In this document: piece by piece, positions 35,370 to 45,415 of the stretch
Layout: every line of letters begins with the position of its first letter
Position numbering within the stretch: position 1 is the first letter of the stretch
The notes under the pieces: model-generated
What the model was told of the DNA's origin: nothing
The model's input: the letters and a program-made list of their open reading frames with translations, nothing else
The model's database searches: none
Source of the DNA: Prunus persica
Taxonomy: Eukaryota > Streptophyta > Magnoliopsida > Rosales > Rosaceae
DNA: 64,000 bases
Direction of reading: 5' to 3'
Assembly (NCBI RefSeq): GCF_000346465.2
Contig: NC_034013.1
Span: 7,750,216-7,814,215 of the forward strand
Translations under genes and position numbers: made by a program

Positions 35370-36430
35370 CATATATTCTACAAAAACATATCACGTGAAT
35401 GCTATAGAAACTAAGATGTGGAGCAAAAGCTGTTTCAATTGGGTTTTAAATTTGTAACTGTTGCATTCATTTCTATGTGATTCCACGTGAAGTTGGTGAA
35501 CAATTTGTCTGTAAGCTCAACAAACCTTAATTATGTCATAGAACATCTATTCTACAAAACCTATCACGTGATGAATCCCATAGAAACTAAGACGCATGGC
35601 ATAAGCAGTTTCAATTGGGTTTTAAATTTGTAGTTGTTGCATTAATTTCTTTGTGCTTTCACGTGAAGTTGGTGAACATTTGTCTATAAGCTCAACAAAC
35701 CTTAATTATGTCATTGGTTTTGACGCCCAAATTTTCTACAAATACCTTCCCAACCCTCTTCCAATTGAAAGAGAAATATCAATAGACCAAGAGTTAGTTT
35801 GTTACAAATCTCCACTAGTGAAGTTCAAAATTATCTTTTTTAACCTTTTTTTTTTAAACTTTAAAAACTTAATTCTACAAGAACCTATCACGTGAATGCC
35901 ATATAAAATAAGATGCGTTGCATAAGCCGTTTCAGTTGGGTTTTAAATTTGAAATTGGTGCATTCACTTCTCTGTGTATCACGTGAAGTTGACTGTAAGC
36001 TCAACAGACCTTAATCATGTCATAGAACCTCTATTCTACAAGAACATATCACATGAATGCCATAGAGGTTAAGAAGCGCGGCATAAGCCGTTTCAATTGG
36101 GTTTTAAATTTGTAATTGGATGCATTAATTTCTTTGTGCATTCACATGAAGTTGGTGAACAATTTGTTTGTAGGCTCAACAAACCTTAATTATGTCATAG
36201 AACCTCTATTCTACAAGAATCTATCACGTGAATGCCATAGGAACTAAGACACGCGGCGTAAGCTGTTTCGATTGGGTTTTAAATCTATAACTGCTTCTTT
36301 AAATTCTTTGTGCTTTCATGTGAAGTTAGTGAACAATTTGTTTGTAAGCTCAACAAACCTTAATTATGTCATTGGTTTTGACGCCCAAATTTTCTACAAA
36401 TACCTCCCCAACCTCTTCCCTACTGCATGA
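35370..36430 (+). promoter_or_regulatory. Five tandem promoter-like modules (P1-P5)
   Basis: Copies at about 35370-35545, 35547-35765, 35870-36022, 36028-36203 and 36204-36430. Each has, in order: ATCACGTGAATGCC, a short GCATAAGCCGTTTCAATTGGG block, TTCACGTGAAGTTGGTGAAC, TTTGTCTGTAAGCTCAACA and CCTTAATTATGTCAT. P2 and P5 also continue to TTGGTTTTGACGCCCAAA and CTACAAATACC, followed by a leader. CACGTG G-boxes are intact at 35392, 35484, 35575, 35660, 35889, 35980 and 36225. In P4 both are CACATG. G-boxes bind plant bZIP/bHLH factors; actual regulation is inferred only. Confidence 0.7.
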
Positions 36431-36524
36431 AGTAAGTCATATCTTTCATAGTTGTTTTCTTTGTACATGGTTACCAATTAACCTTTGGGAGAGCTTAAGA
36501 CAGAGGAAATAGGGAAATAGGAGG

Positions 36525-36725
36525 ATGAGGAGGAAGAAAAGGGAAGGAGAGGGGGAAGGAGGAAAACTTAAGAGACAATTAAATTTACTCAAAGAAACTT
36601 ATTGTGGTGTAGAAATGCGTGGCATGGGAGGAAAGATTTCAAGGCCGAAGGGAATACCAATTAACAATATTAGTGTTGTTTTGGCCTTCGGGATGAGACC
36701 ATCGAAGCTACTCGACTTCGTTTGA
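36525..36725 (+). CDS. Array unit G1: short-ORF gene of unknown family (66 aa)
   Basis: An uninterrupted frame from ATG 36525 gives a basic start MRRKKREGEGEGG, then KLKRQLNLLKETYCGVEMRG and MGGKISRPKGIP. After this it leaves the family consensus and stops at 36725. It lies about 100 bases beyond the P5 module and its purine-rich leader. The part up to MRGMGGKI is shared with the other units. I do not recognise a function. The diverged C-terminus suggests a decayed copy or an alternative product, and a non-coding transcript is possible. Confidence 0.4.
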   Translation: MRRKKREGEGEGGKLKRQLNLLKETYCGVEMRGMGGKISRPKGIPINNISVVLAFGMRPSKLLDFV

Positions 36726-37099
36726 GAAGCCATCCCAATTATTCTGCCTTGATGAACAACCGTGTGAGTGAGAGCTGTGGTTTGATGATGAGCTCTCTTT
36801 GCCCTCACTCTCACCCATCTCATCCTCAGCCTCAGCCCTTTTGGGTAACAACATTTTTAACCCTAACATGAGGCTTTCTCATAAAAACCATCAACCCCTC
36901 ATTTACCATATGCCTAGCTGTCATCTTGGCCAACTTTGTCTGAAGCATGGCCGCACGCAAGGACAACTGCTACTGCACCACCACGTAGGGTCTTTACATC
37001 CACACAATCATGGACATTAACGAACCAGTGGTGCAAAACCCATCAGCAGCATAAGGCCTAGGCGGCCCTCTTCTTCTTGGTCAGCCGAGCAGCAGCGGC

Positions 37100-37380
37100 T
37101 AATTACGTGGCGCTCAGTCTTATTTCGTGGGAGGAGGGGGAGGGACTCGGAGTTCAAATCTCATGAACGATAAATATAATCTTTGTGCAGCTGAAGAGCA
37201 AAGTGGAAAACATGTGGTTCCATTTTTGGAGAGGACGAAGAACGTGTAAGATGGTATGGTAATAAAGATGATCGATGAAGAAGAATCCTTCTGGATTGGT
37301 TCTTGTTGTTAAATTTGTAAAGAAAAAAAAACGAAAAAAGAAAACTCATGTTAGCCCAGGCAGTAAATGATCAGCTGGTT
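37100..37380 (+). other. Shared 3' block of array unit G1
   Basis: The block GGCGCTCAGTCTTATTTCGT, ..., CTTTGTGCAGCTGAAGAGC, TGGTTCCATTTTTGGAGAGG recurs at 39248-39440 with few differences. It marks the distal part of the duplicated unit. Confidence 0.7.
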
Positions 37381-37849
37381 CTTGTTTTTATGGAATGAAG
37401 TCCTTTCTTTCATGGTGTAATTATGATTTTATTTTATGTTATTATCATATATTTTCATTAAAGAAATAATGGCATGAAGTATCAAATCCTTCATTAAATT
37501 TATAGGTGAAATATTTTCAAATTCTGAATTCTAAAATGGGATTTACTTATCTCAATGAGTCGGGCTCACAGCCCAAGCCAATTGGCCTAACCAGCGTTCG
37601 CTATTACACCAAATTTTAATTATCAACTGATGTGATAATTTCTTATTTATTGTGAATAACTAAAGTTGGAGTTGGTTCATACCAAAAAAAAAAACAAAAA
37701 AAAAAAAAAACAAATGAAACGCTAAGTTCAAAATGACATTCACACTTCCTTAATTTTCTAAATTCAAGCTAAGTTCAAAATTTTGTATATCTCGTATATC
37801 TCAATCCAATCAAGGTCTGCTAATTAGGTTCATATTTATCTAATGGTAA

Positions 37850-38222
37850 GTTTTTGTTTAAAAAACACATACACACTCTTATCACGTGATATATCATGAA
37901 AATTAAGATACGTGATTTGATTTCTTGAGGATATTAATAAAACTCCAAAATGTGTTACCCTTTAAATGTGAACTTGGAAGCTAAAGATGCCCTCCTTTAC
38001 AAATTACACTGTTCTACGTGAAGTTAGCTGGCCATACAGCCTTATAACAATATTGAATTAGAGGATGAAAAATGAAATTTAATTACAATGTGACAAAAAT
38101 CGAAGTACATATATTAATCATAAATCAATGGCAGTAAATGCCTAATGGGATACAAACTTTTCTTGAGAATAGTTAGCTTGGTGAATGTCCCAGAGTGAAT
38201 TATTGGTAACAAATCCCCACTT
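37850..38222. repeat. Segmental duplication, copy 1 (matches 39770-40260)
   Basis: TTGAGGATATTAATAAAACT, GTTGGAAGCTAAAGATGCC-like, CAAATTACACTGTTCTA, ATGAAAAATGAAATTTAATT and AACTTTTCTTGAGAATAG occur in the same order in both places. With the promoter and gene blocks this defines a tandem unit of about 2.1 kb. Confidence 0.8.
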
Positions 38223-38440
38223 GTGAATGTTATAGAAACTAAGACGCGCAGTATAAGCCGTTTCAATTGGCTTTTAAATTTGTAACTGTTGCATTCATTT
38301 CTCTGTATTTTCACGTGAAGTTGCTGGACAATTTGTCTGTAAGCTCAACAAATCTTAATTATGTCATTGGTTTTGATGTCCAAATTTTCTGCAAATACCT
38401 AATTCTCACCTTCTTCCCTAAGTCATATATTTCATAGCTT
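38222..38440 (+). promoter_or_regulatory. Promoter-like module P6
   Basis: Same block order as P5. The first G-box is lost (TTGTGAATG) and the second CACGTG is intact at 38322. It continues through ATGTCATTGGTTTTGATG, CAAATACC and a TAAGTCATA leader. Confidence 0.6.
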
Positions 38441-38597
38441 TTTTCCTTGTTCATGGTTACCATTTAAAAACTTAGGAGAAAACTTGTGAGCTTAAGGGAG
38501 AGGAATTAAGGAAGAGAGAGGATGAGAAGGAAGAAAAGGAGGAGGAAAAGTTGAGAGACCAATAAAATTGCTCGAAGAAACTTATTTCAGTGTAGAA

Positions 38598-38822
38598 ATG
38601 CGTGGCATGGGAGGAAAGATTCTGGGGCCGAAGGGAAAGCTAATCTTGCTCCTCTTGCCTCCTAAGAAGCTTAAATTATTTCCTGACCTTGCAAGGTACA
38701 TTTCTTTCGTTAGTAAATTGGATATATTATATTATATTCCTTTTCTTTTCTCTACATATACATGATATGAACAAACTGTCCACCCAACTCTCTCCAGAGT
38801 CTGCAGATTTTGCAAACAATGA
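38598..38822 (+). CDS. Array unit G2: predicted 40-residue peptide gene, two exons
   Basis: Exon 1 is 38598-38695 (98 nt), intron 38696-38797 (GTACAT...TCTCCAG), exon 2 38798-38822 (25 nt). The predicted peptide starts MRGMGGKILGPKGK, has a hydrophobic LILLLL stretch, then PPKKLKLFPDLAR and ends VCRFCKQ. Unit G3 has identical exon lengths, splice sites and stop position. An upstream frame (LEETYFSVEM) is in frame with this ATG but its own N-terminus is broken. A bulky hydrophobic core, Lys-rich flank and CxxC tail are visible; no family is recognised. A 9-nt alternative acceptor at 38806 would remove the first Cys in frame. A longer unspliced frame (65 aa) is the alternative. Confidence 0.4.
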
Positions 38823-39104
38823 AAGAATCCAATGTGATGAGTTGGTCCATGCCGATCCCCATGAAGTTATGGGGCAACTCTGCAGGCAGCAGCTGTATTG
38901 CCTAACTTCAGGTTTTCTCATCAAAACCAGCTGTTGTGGCTAACGAGGCCCTGAGAGCCCATGAGGAGGTTGTGAGAACTCAATGCAACCTCAAACGCTG
39001 AACGCTTTCTTGGTGATCAGAATTACAATGTCCAAATCAAGGGCCCCATCTATCCTTCAAAACCCTACTTCTTCTTCTTCTTCATCAAAACCTAGATAAT
39101 GTCG

Positions 39105-39440
39105 TCTAGGTTTTGGGGGAGGAGGGGGAATTGAAAGAGAAATGAAAATTTGGGAGACAATTAAAATTACTCAAAATAAACTTGATTGTCCGGGTGTGAG
39201 ACTGCTGATTGTCCTGGCAGCAGTGAATTGAAACCCTGTTGATAACCTGGCGCTGAGTCTTATTTATCGGAGGAGGACTCGGAGTTCAAATCTCATGAAC
39301 AATAAATATAATCTTTGTGCAGCTGAAGAGCAAAGTGGGAAACATGTGGTTCCATTTTTGGAGAGGATACGTATAAGATGGTATGGTAATAAAGATGAAG
39401 AAGAAGAATCCTTCTGGCTTAGCTTAGCTGGTTCTTGTTG
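39105..39440 (+). repeat. Partial gene-body copy and shared 3' block of unit G2
   Basis: 39115-39185 repeats the leader/first-exon block (GGAGACAATTAAAATTACTC). 39248-39440 repeats the 3' block seen at 37100-37300. No intact reading frame. Confidence 0.6.
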
Positions 39441-39769
39441 TTAAATTTGTAAAATAAACAAAAAATGAAAAAACTCATGTTAGGCGAGGAAGTAAACTAT
39501 CAACTGGTTCTTGCTTGTAATGAATGAATTCAATTTCTTGTTTTTATTACTACGATATCTTTTCATAAAAGAAAGGGCATGAAGTCTCATATCCCAACAT
39601 TAAATTTGTACCTCAAATATTTATCACGTGAAATGTGGTATACAAAGAACATAAGGTATACAAATGTGGTATGCTTAGCATTGCCCTTTATCTAATTGTA
39701 AGATTTTGTTATATATAAAAAATAAAAATAAAAATAAAACTTAAAAGACTCGATCACGTAAAATGTCAT

Positions 39770-40260
39770 GAAAATTTAAGACACGTCATAAGCTATTTCA
39801 AATGATTTTTTACCTTTTTACCAGTGCATGAAGATTTTGGGTTATTCTTATTAACTTTTAATACAAATGTGGTTCATTAGAAATCTAAAGGTTGCCGATT
39901 TTCTTGAGGATATTAATAAAACTCCAAGATGTATAACCTTTAAATAATGTTTAAAGGAAAAGTTGGAAGCTAAAGATGCCAACTCAAGGGGAGGATCCTT
40001 AACAAATTACACTGTTCTATTCTATGTGAAAGTTCGCTGGACAAAAAGCCTTATAACTATATTGAATTCCGAGGATGAAAAATGAAATTTAATTACAATT
40101 TGAAAAGAAAAAAAAAACCATGTCTTTATATTAATCATAAATCAATTGCAGTGTATGCCTAATGGATACAAACTTTTCTTGAGAATAGTTAGCTTGGTGA
40201 ATGCCCAAGAGTTAGTTGAATACAAATCTCCACTAGTACAGTTCAAAATTAGCCATTTTT
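39770..40260. repeat. Segmental duplication, copy 2 (matches 37850-38222)
   Basis: Same ordered blocks as copy 1 with substitutions and small insertions. It is followed by the ACAAATCTCCACTAGT block and then module P7. Confidence 0.8.
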
Positions 40261-40289
40261 AATTTCTTATTTTTTCTAAAATTTCTATT

Positions 40290-40520
40290 TTAGAAGAACT
40301 TATCACGTGAATCTCAAAAACCAAGATGCGAAGCAGAAGCCGTTTCAATTGGCTTTTCTCTGCATTTATTTCTTTGTGTTTTCACGTGAAGTTAGGTGAA
40401 CAATTTGTCTGTAAGCTCAACAAACCTAAATTATGTCATTGTTTTTTATGCCCAAAATTTCTACAAATACCTTCCCAACCTTATTCCCTAATGCATGAAG
40501 TAAGTCATACCTTCCGTAGG
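40290..40520 (+). promoter_or_regulatory. Promoter-like module P7
   Basis: Both G-boxes are intact (CACGTG at 40304 and 40383). It also has GCCGTTTCAATTGGC, GTCTGTAAGCTCAACAAACC, ATGTCATTG and CTACAAATACC, then the TAAGTCATA leader. It precedes the G3 gene body. Confidence 0.6.
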
Positions 40521-40698
40521 TTTTTACTTTGTACATGCTTTACTAATTAAAAACTTGGGAGAAAAATGTTGGGCTTAAGGGAGAGGGAAAAGGGAAGAGA
40601 GAGGATGAGGAGGAAGAAAAGAGAAGGAGAGTGGGAAGGAGGAAGAAAACTTGAGAGACAATTAAAATTACTCAAAAAAAACTTATTTCAGTGTAAAA

Positions 40699-40922
40699 AT
40701 GCGTGGTATGGGAGAAAATATTTTGGAGCCGAACGGAATTCTGATCTTGCTTCTCTTGCAGCCCAAGAGGCTTAAACTATTTCCTGACCTTGCGAGGTAT
40801 ATATTTATTTCTTTAATTAAAATAAATTCGACATATTGTATGACTTTTCTTTTCTCTACATATGATATGAACAAATTGGTCACCCAACTCTCTCCAGAGC
40901 CTGCAGATTTTGTACACAATGA
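40699..40922 (+). CDS. Array unit G3: predicted 40-residue peptide gene, two exons
   Basis: Exon 1 is 40699-40796 (98 nt), intron 40797-40897 (GTATAT...TCTCCAG), exon 2 40898-40922 (25 nt). The predicted peptide starts MRGMGENILEPNG, has LILLLL, then QPKRLKLFPDLAR and ends ACRFCTQ. It matches G2 in length, splice sites, phase and the CxxC ending, with substitutions concentrated outside the KLFPDLAR core. The longer upstream frame (MRRKKREGEWEGG, LERQLKLLK) is knocked out of frame by one extra A in a run near 40673, so the MRGMGE start is favoured here. Function unknown; non-coding transcription is not excluded. Confidence 0.42.
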
Positions 40923-40999
40923 AAAGATCCAATGCCATGAGCTGGTCCATGCCCAACCCCATGAAGTTAGGTAATAGGAGACCATGATCATGATGATCA

Positions 41000-42640
41000 G
41001 AAGCTGAAGTTATGGGGAAAGTCTGCAGCCAGCCAGGCAGTGAAATCCACTCAGATTCTCAAATATTTTTCTGCATGTGAAGATAATTAATCCATTGGTG
41101 TTTTTGTGGTGTTATTGTACATGTAAGTCACTTTTTGTACCATTAAGGATGATTAAGATTGTAATTAATTACTGTACAACTTCTGGAAATTTCCTTATGG
41201 CAACACCATTTTGTTTCCTTCTTGACATTTCATATCATTTCAAGGTTTTAAAAGGCAAGAGTTAATATGATATTGAAACCAGATCCAGAAGATCATGCTC
41301 TTGCTGAAAACGTTTCAGAGTTACCAAGGGACTAAATTTTAACATTTTAGGGACCAATATAAAAAAAAAATTAGGGGTTCTTCGATCTAAGTCCAAAATT
41401 CCTAGCTGTCATTGGGTTTAGTCCACACCTTTTTTACTGTAGATTTGGGTCCATTGACTTTTATTAATTTTTTTCATGTGTCAGTTTTACCCTTTGAGGT
41501 AAATAAGGAAAGAAAAATAATTGAAAATCCAAATTTAAGTATCGATTCTTTCCTTCTAAATAGATTTCAGATTTTAAATTTGGAATCCTTCTATTGACGC
41601 CATGACATAAAAGAAGTTCATATAAAACAATGAAAGTAGAAGAATTATTGATGATATCTTCCCAACAAATATTTACCTGTGACTACTAGGTGAATATGAT
41701 ATGATATACCTAATTATTAGGTAAATATAAGATAATGTTCCTACTAGGTAAATATAACATAATGTACCTAAATACTAGATAAATATAAAATAATGTACCT
41801 AATTACCAGGTAAATATAATATAATGTACCTAACACATAATACCTGATAAACATGCCACACATAAGAAGTATACTATACCTGGTAAATATAATATAAATC
41901 CTTCTGTAATCATAAAAGTTTGTCTGCAAAGAAAGAATTACGTAGGAGCAACAACTAACATAATTATAAAACAATAATACTAGTCTTACCATATTTTTAT
42001 AACACATAATGTGGCAGCTGAAATATACATACAACATTAGCTAATTAATATGATTAACACCTTTTTTTTCTTTATTAAAATATACTTCATTGATTTAATT
42101 GATGTGCCATATGATATGGACATGCCACATCATATGGTATAGAAATATGGAATAAAAATGTGGTAAGTATAGCATTACTTATTATAAAATTCTTCATAAC
42201 ATGTAACATTGTCAACAGATAGTTATAAGCATCAACTTATATGAGTAATGAAATTGGACTACAACTTTTTTACTTTGATCCTCATTGTCAACGGAAGACC
42301 ATATAATCAGTTAAATACAATTTGACCCTCTCCATATCTTAACTACTAATGATTATTAGCAAAGAGAATTTGCTTAAACGAATAATTAAAGGGTATTTTA
42401 GGAATAATGGTGGGTGGAAAGATAGGATTGTGTTTTTTCAAATTTACATGGTGTGTGGGAAAATAAGATATGTGGAGAAAAAAGACAAGAGGTGGAAATA
42501 GCACAACTCTCTTTTTTCGGTACATATCTTAAACCAATTAAGGTCTAGAAGTCTCTATAGTGGACTTCAAAATTATCTTGTTTCGCTATAAAATAAAATA
42601 AAAGCTCAAAATTATCCATTTTTACCTTTTTTTCAAAACT
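41000..42640. repeat. Spacer with degenerate GGTAAATATA tandem repeats
   Basis: 41685-41850 has about five imperfect copies of a roughly 36-base unit (AGGTAAATATAATATAATGTACCTAA) and a further copy near 41880. The rest is AT-rich, with the shared unit tail near 41110-41270. No gene. Confidence 0.6.
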
Positions 42641-42900
42641 TTTATTTTAGAAGATCATCTCAAGTGAATGTCATAGAAACTATAGGCTGTATAAGCCGTT
42701 TCAATAGGCTTTTTGTGTGTGTAACTGCTGTATTCATTTTCTTTGTGTTTCATGTGAGATCCATGAACGATTTTGGGTGTTTTCACATAAAATCCATGAA
42801 CGATTTGTCTGTAGCTCAACAAACTGTTGTCAAGTTATTCATTTTATCGCCTAAATTTTCTACAAATACCTCCACAACCCTTCCTGAAGTCAGTCATATT
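42640..42900 (+). promoter_or_regulatory. Promoter-like module P8 (diverged)
   Basis: Keeps GTATAAGCCGTTTCAATAGG, TTTGTCTGTAGCTCAACAAAC, CCTAAATTTTCTACAAATACC and GTCAGTCATA. The G-boxes are CAAGTG and CATGTG. A GATCCATGAACGATTT segment is locally duplicated (42758 and 42794). Confidence 0.5.
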
Positions 42901-42976
42901 TTTGTACTCAATCTCTTTGGTCATGGTTACCAATTTAAAACTTGAAAGACAATTTTTAGGTTTTGGAGAAAGGAGA

Positions 42977-43358
42977 ATGAAGAGCGAGAGGAGGAAAGGG
43001 ATGAAAAGGGAAGGAGAGTGGGAATGGGGAGGAGAGCTTGAGAGACCTTTAAAACTACTCAAAGAAACCTATTTCATGAATGTAGAAATGAGTGGCATGG
43101 GAGAGACAATTAAAATCAACTTCAAGCATCCAAGCTCTTGCAAAGGTATATGTCTTTCTTTTATTAAAATAAGTTGGATACATTGTATTATTTTCTTTTT
43201 TATCTGTATATGTTATATCAACGAATTGATCACCAATTGCCTCTCTCCTGCTGCATGCAGACTTTCATCCGAAGACAGAAGAGTTGAGCTTGGAGTATCA
43301 CAGAACAAGGCCAGCGGATCATCAGGTGAAGAAAATCTGCAAGAGAAAGAAATCATGA
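42977..43358 (+). CDS. Array unit G4: diverged short gene, two exons (88 aa, or 51 aa from the inner ATG)
   Basis: From ATG 42977 the frame reads MKSERRKGMKREGEWEWGG, LERPLKLLKETYFMNVEMSG and MGETIKINFKHPSSC to a donor at 43146 (GTATAT). Exon 2 starts after CTGCATGCAG at 43261 and reads DFHPKTEELSLEYHRTRP, ending QVKKICKRKKS at 43358. Splicing is in phase. The inner ATG (43088) matches the G2/G3 start. Compared with G1 it has one extra codon in TYFMNVEM, a three-base indel consistent with coding constraint. The hydrophobic stretch of G2/G3 is replaced and the tail is strongly basic. Function unknown. Confidence 0.4.
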
Positions 43359-43734
43359 TTTGCAGCAAACTTCAAGTACGTATTTTCTCTCTATCTTGCT
43401 AAAATTAATATTTGGTTCAATTTTTTTTTGTTTTTGTTTTTTTGTGTGTACTGTTTCAATTGTAGAAGAATTGCCAAAACACAAGCAGATTGATAAAGGC
43501 AGGCATGAGTGAGCAAGTTTTGTGACCATTATGTAGAGCCATAATGTTATGGAACAAGATAAACACAAATTTTTTGATTGTGAAAATTCTTCTAGTGTAC
43601 ATGCATTGAATTCTAATTGTAAATTGATATTGTGGTATAAATTATTAGTGTGATTTTCCATTAATTTTCATGGTGAATGATTACTTTGGAATTTTAGGAA
43701 TTTTGTGGGGTGTACCGAAACGTCATTATCTAAT

Positions 43735-44211
43735 GTTATTTACAACAGTGGTTTTTCATAGAAAACATTATCTAATGTGATTTTCTACAATGATTTTATA
43801 AACAATCTAATACTATTTTCACAACGATTTTAGATAACAACCGTTGTGGAAGGTGATCAATTACAACGGTTTTAGGTAATGACCGTAGTGGAAGTAGGGA
43901 AATTACAACATCTCTAAATAAAACTGTTGTAGAAGTGATAAATTACAAAGGTTTTATGTAAAAACCGTTGTGGAAGGATGCAAATTACAACGCTTGTTAT
44001 TTAAAACCATTGTTGAAGTTAACCAATTACAATGATTGTACATTAAAAGAAGGGTGGAAGGTGACCAATTACAATGGTTTTCATAGATAACATTTGTGGA
44101 AGAATACAAACTACAACAGTTATCAACCATTGTATATAAAGTGTAGAATAGACGACACTGCTAAAGTCAAAGGTTTTAGAACTGAAATCACAACGGTTTT
44201 CAGCCGTTGTC
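43735..44211. mobile_element. Element remnant rich in AACCGTTGT repeats
   Basis: Many direct and inverted copies of TTACAACGGTTTT and AACCGTTGTGGAAG spaced by about 35-45 bases, non-coding. This is like the subterminal repeat arrays of plant CACTA or Mutator derivatives. No terminal sequences identified. Confidence 0.45.
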
Positions 44212-44770
44212 TATTAGAGTCATATAAGATTTGGGGTTGTTCTAGAGGTGGCTAATTCAATGTGATAAGTTCATAATTTCATACATTCGCATGCCTTCTT
44301 TATTTAGTGCCTGTTTGGCATTGCTTATTTAGGGTAATAAGTGATTTTAAAAAAAAATTTGAGAAGCCCAACCCGTTTGGTAAAATGTGAGAAAATCACT
44401 TATTGTTAAAAATTGTTGTGAGAGAAAGCTATAAGGGAAAGCAGCTAATGAGGTGCTTTGGTTTTCTGATTATGCATGAATCAGTTTCGAAGAGGCGATG
44501 GGTTTAATGATTATGCGGCAATCATTTTCTGATTATGCTTAAAATCAATACCAACAACACTTTTAACAAAAATTTTACCAAACGCCAAACTGCTTTCTCT
44601 CACAGCAAATCTGACAGCGATTATTTTCACAGCACAGCAATGCCAAACTGGCCCTTAGTGACTTTGCTTAGTTTCTTTTTTCTTTTTTGTAGGTTAAGAC
44701 ACTAAAGAAGGCATGCGAATGTATGAAATTACGAACTTATCACAATGTAAGAATTTATTAGAGTCATATA
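44212..44770. mobile_element. Palindromic element with nested MITE, flanked by a 15-bp direct repeat
   Basis: TATTAGAGTCATATA occurs at 44212-44226 and 44756-44770. Inside are outer inverted arms: about 44256-44303 (ATGTGATAAGTTC, CATACATTCGCATGCC) and about 44695-44745 (the reverse complement). Between them is an inner element at about 44310-44654, starting CCTGTTTGGCATTGC and ending GCAATGCCAAACTGG and bordered by TTAGTG on both sides. This indicates one element inserted inside another. Confidence 0.6.
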
Positions 44771-45112
44771 GAAGGGCCAAGACTACAAAGAGATTATGAA
44801 GATCTTGTACATGTATAAATCATTATAACTTTCATAGTCCCTCATGTCATGTATGGTTAAGATTTTCAATCAGTGTTATTAACTTCTAGAAATTTGATTA
44901 TGACAGCATCTCATATATCTCAAAGGTTTTAGAGTTATCAAGAGATAACAAAAAGAGAAAGGAAATTTGTTCTTTCATAAGTAATAACAAAAAGGAAAGC
45001 AAAAACAAGAACATCCACCTTATTCTTGGTAGTTCTCAGTGGCCAATGTCGTGGCAAGTTCAAGAATTTGTTGGACATTTAACTGTCAATTCAGTTCAGT
45101 CCACCAACCTAT

Positions 45113-45299
45113 TGTTGGCGTGAGTCCTATTTTAGATAGGAAATTAATATAAAGATTCTTGTAAATATTGTATTACTTGTTCTATTAAGATTAGCTTTTA
45201 TCTTTTTCTTGGGTAAAAAGACATTGTACACTATATATACACCTCCTTTGAGAGAAGAATAATATATCAGAAATTCACCATATATCCTTATATTTGACT
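45113..45299 (+). mobile_element. 5' LTR of the Ty1/copia element
   Basis: Begins TGTTGGCGTGAGTCC. It is followed by the primer-binding site TGGTATCAGAGC at 45300-45311, complementary to initiator tRNA-Met. It differs from the 3' LTR at about four or five of roughly 187 positions. The promoter-like TATATATAC lies near 45233. Confidence 0.9.
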
Positions 45300-45415
45300 T
45301 GGTATCAGAGCTTAGGGTTATATTTGCCTTAGAATAGCATACCTCCCTTACTGCTACAGATTTTTTCCTTTTTGCCTATTATTTTGTTTTAATTCTTGCC
45401 GTGTTATTTGGCTCC

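Noticed and set aside
35392..36230. Regular repeats resembling a CRISPR-like array
   Set aside because: Units are 170-230 bases, not 20-40; spacers are homologous to one another and the host is a plant. They are tandem promoter-like duplications.
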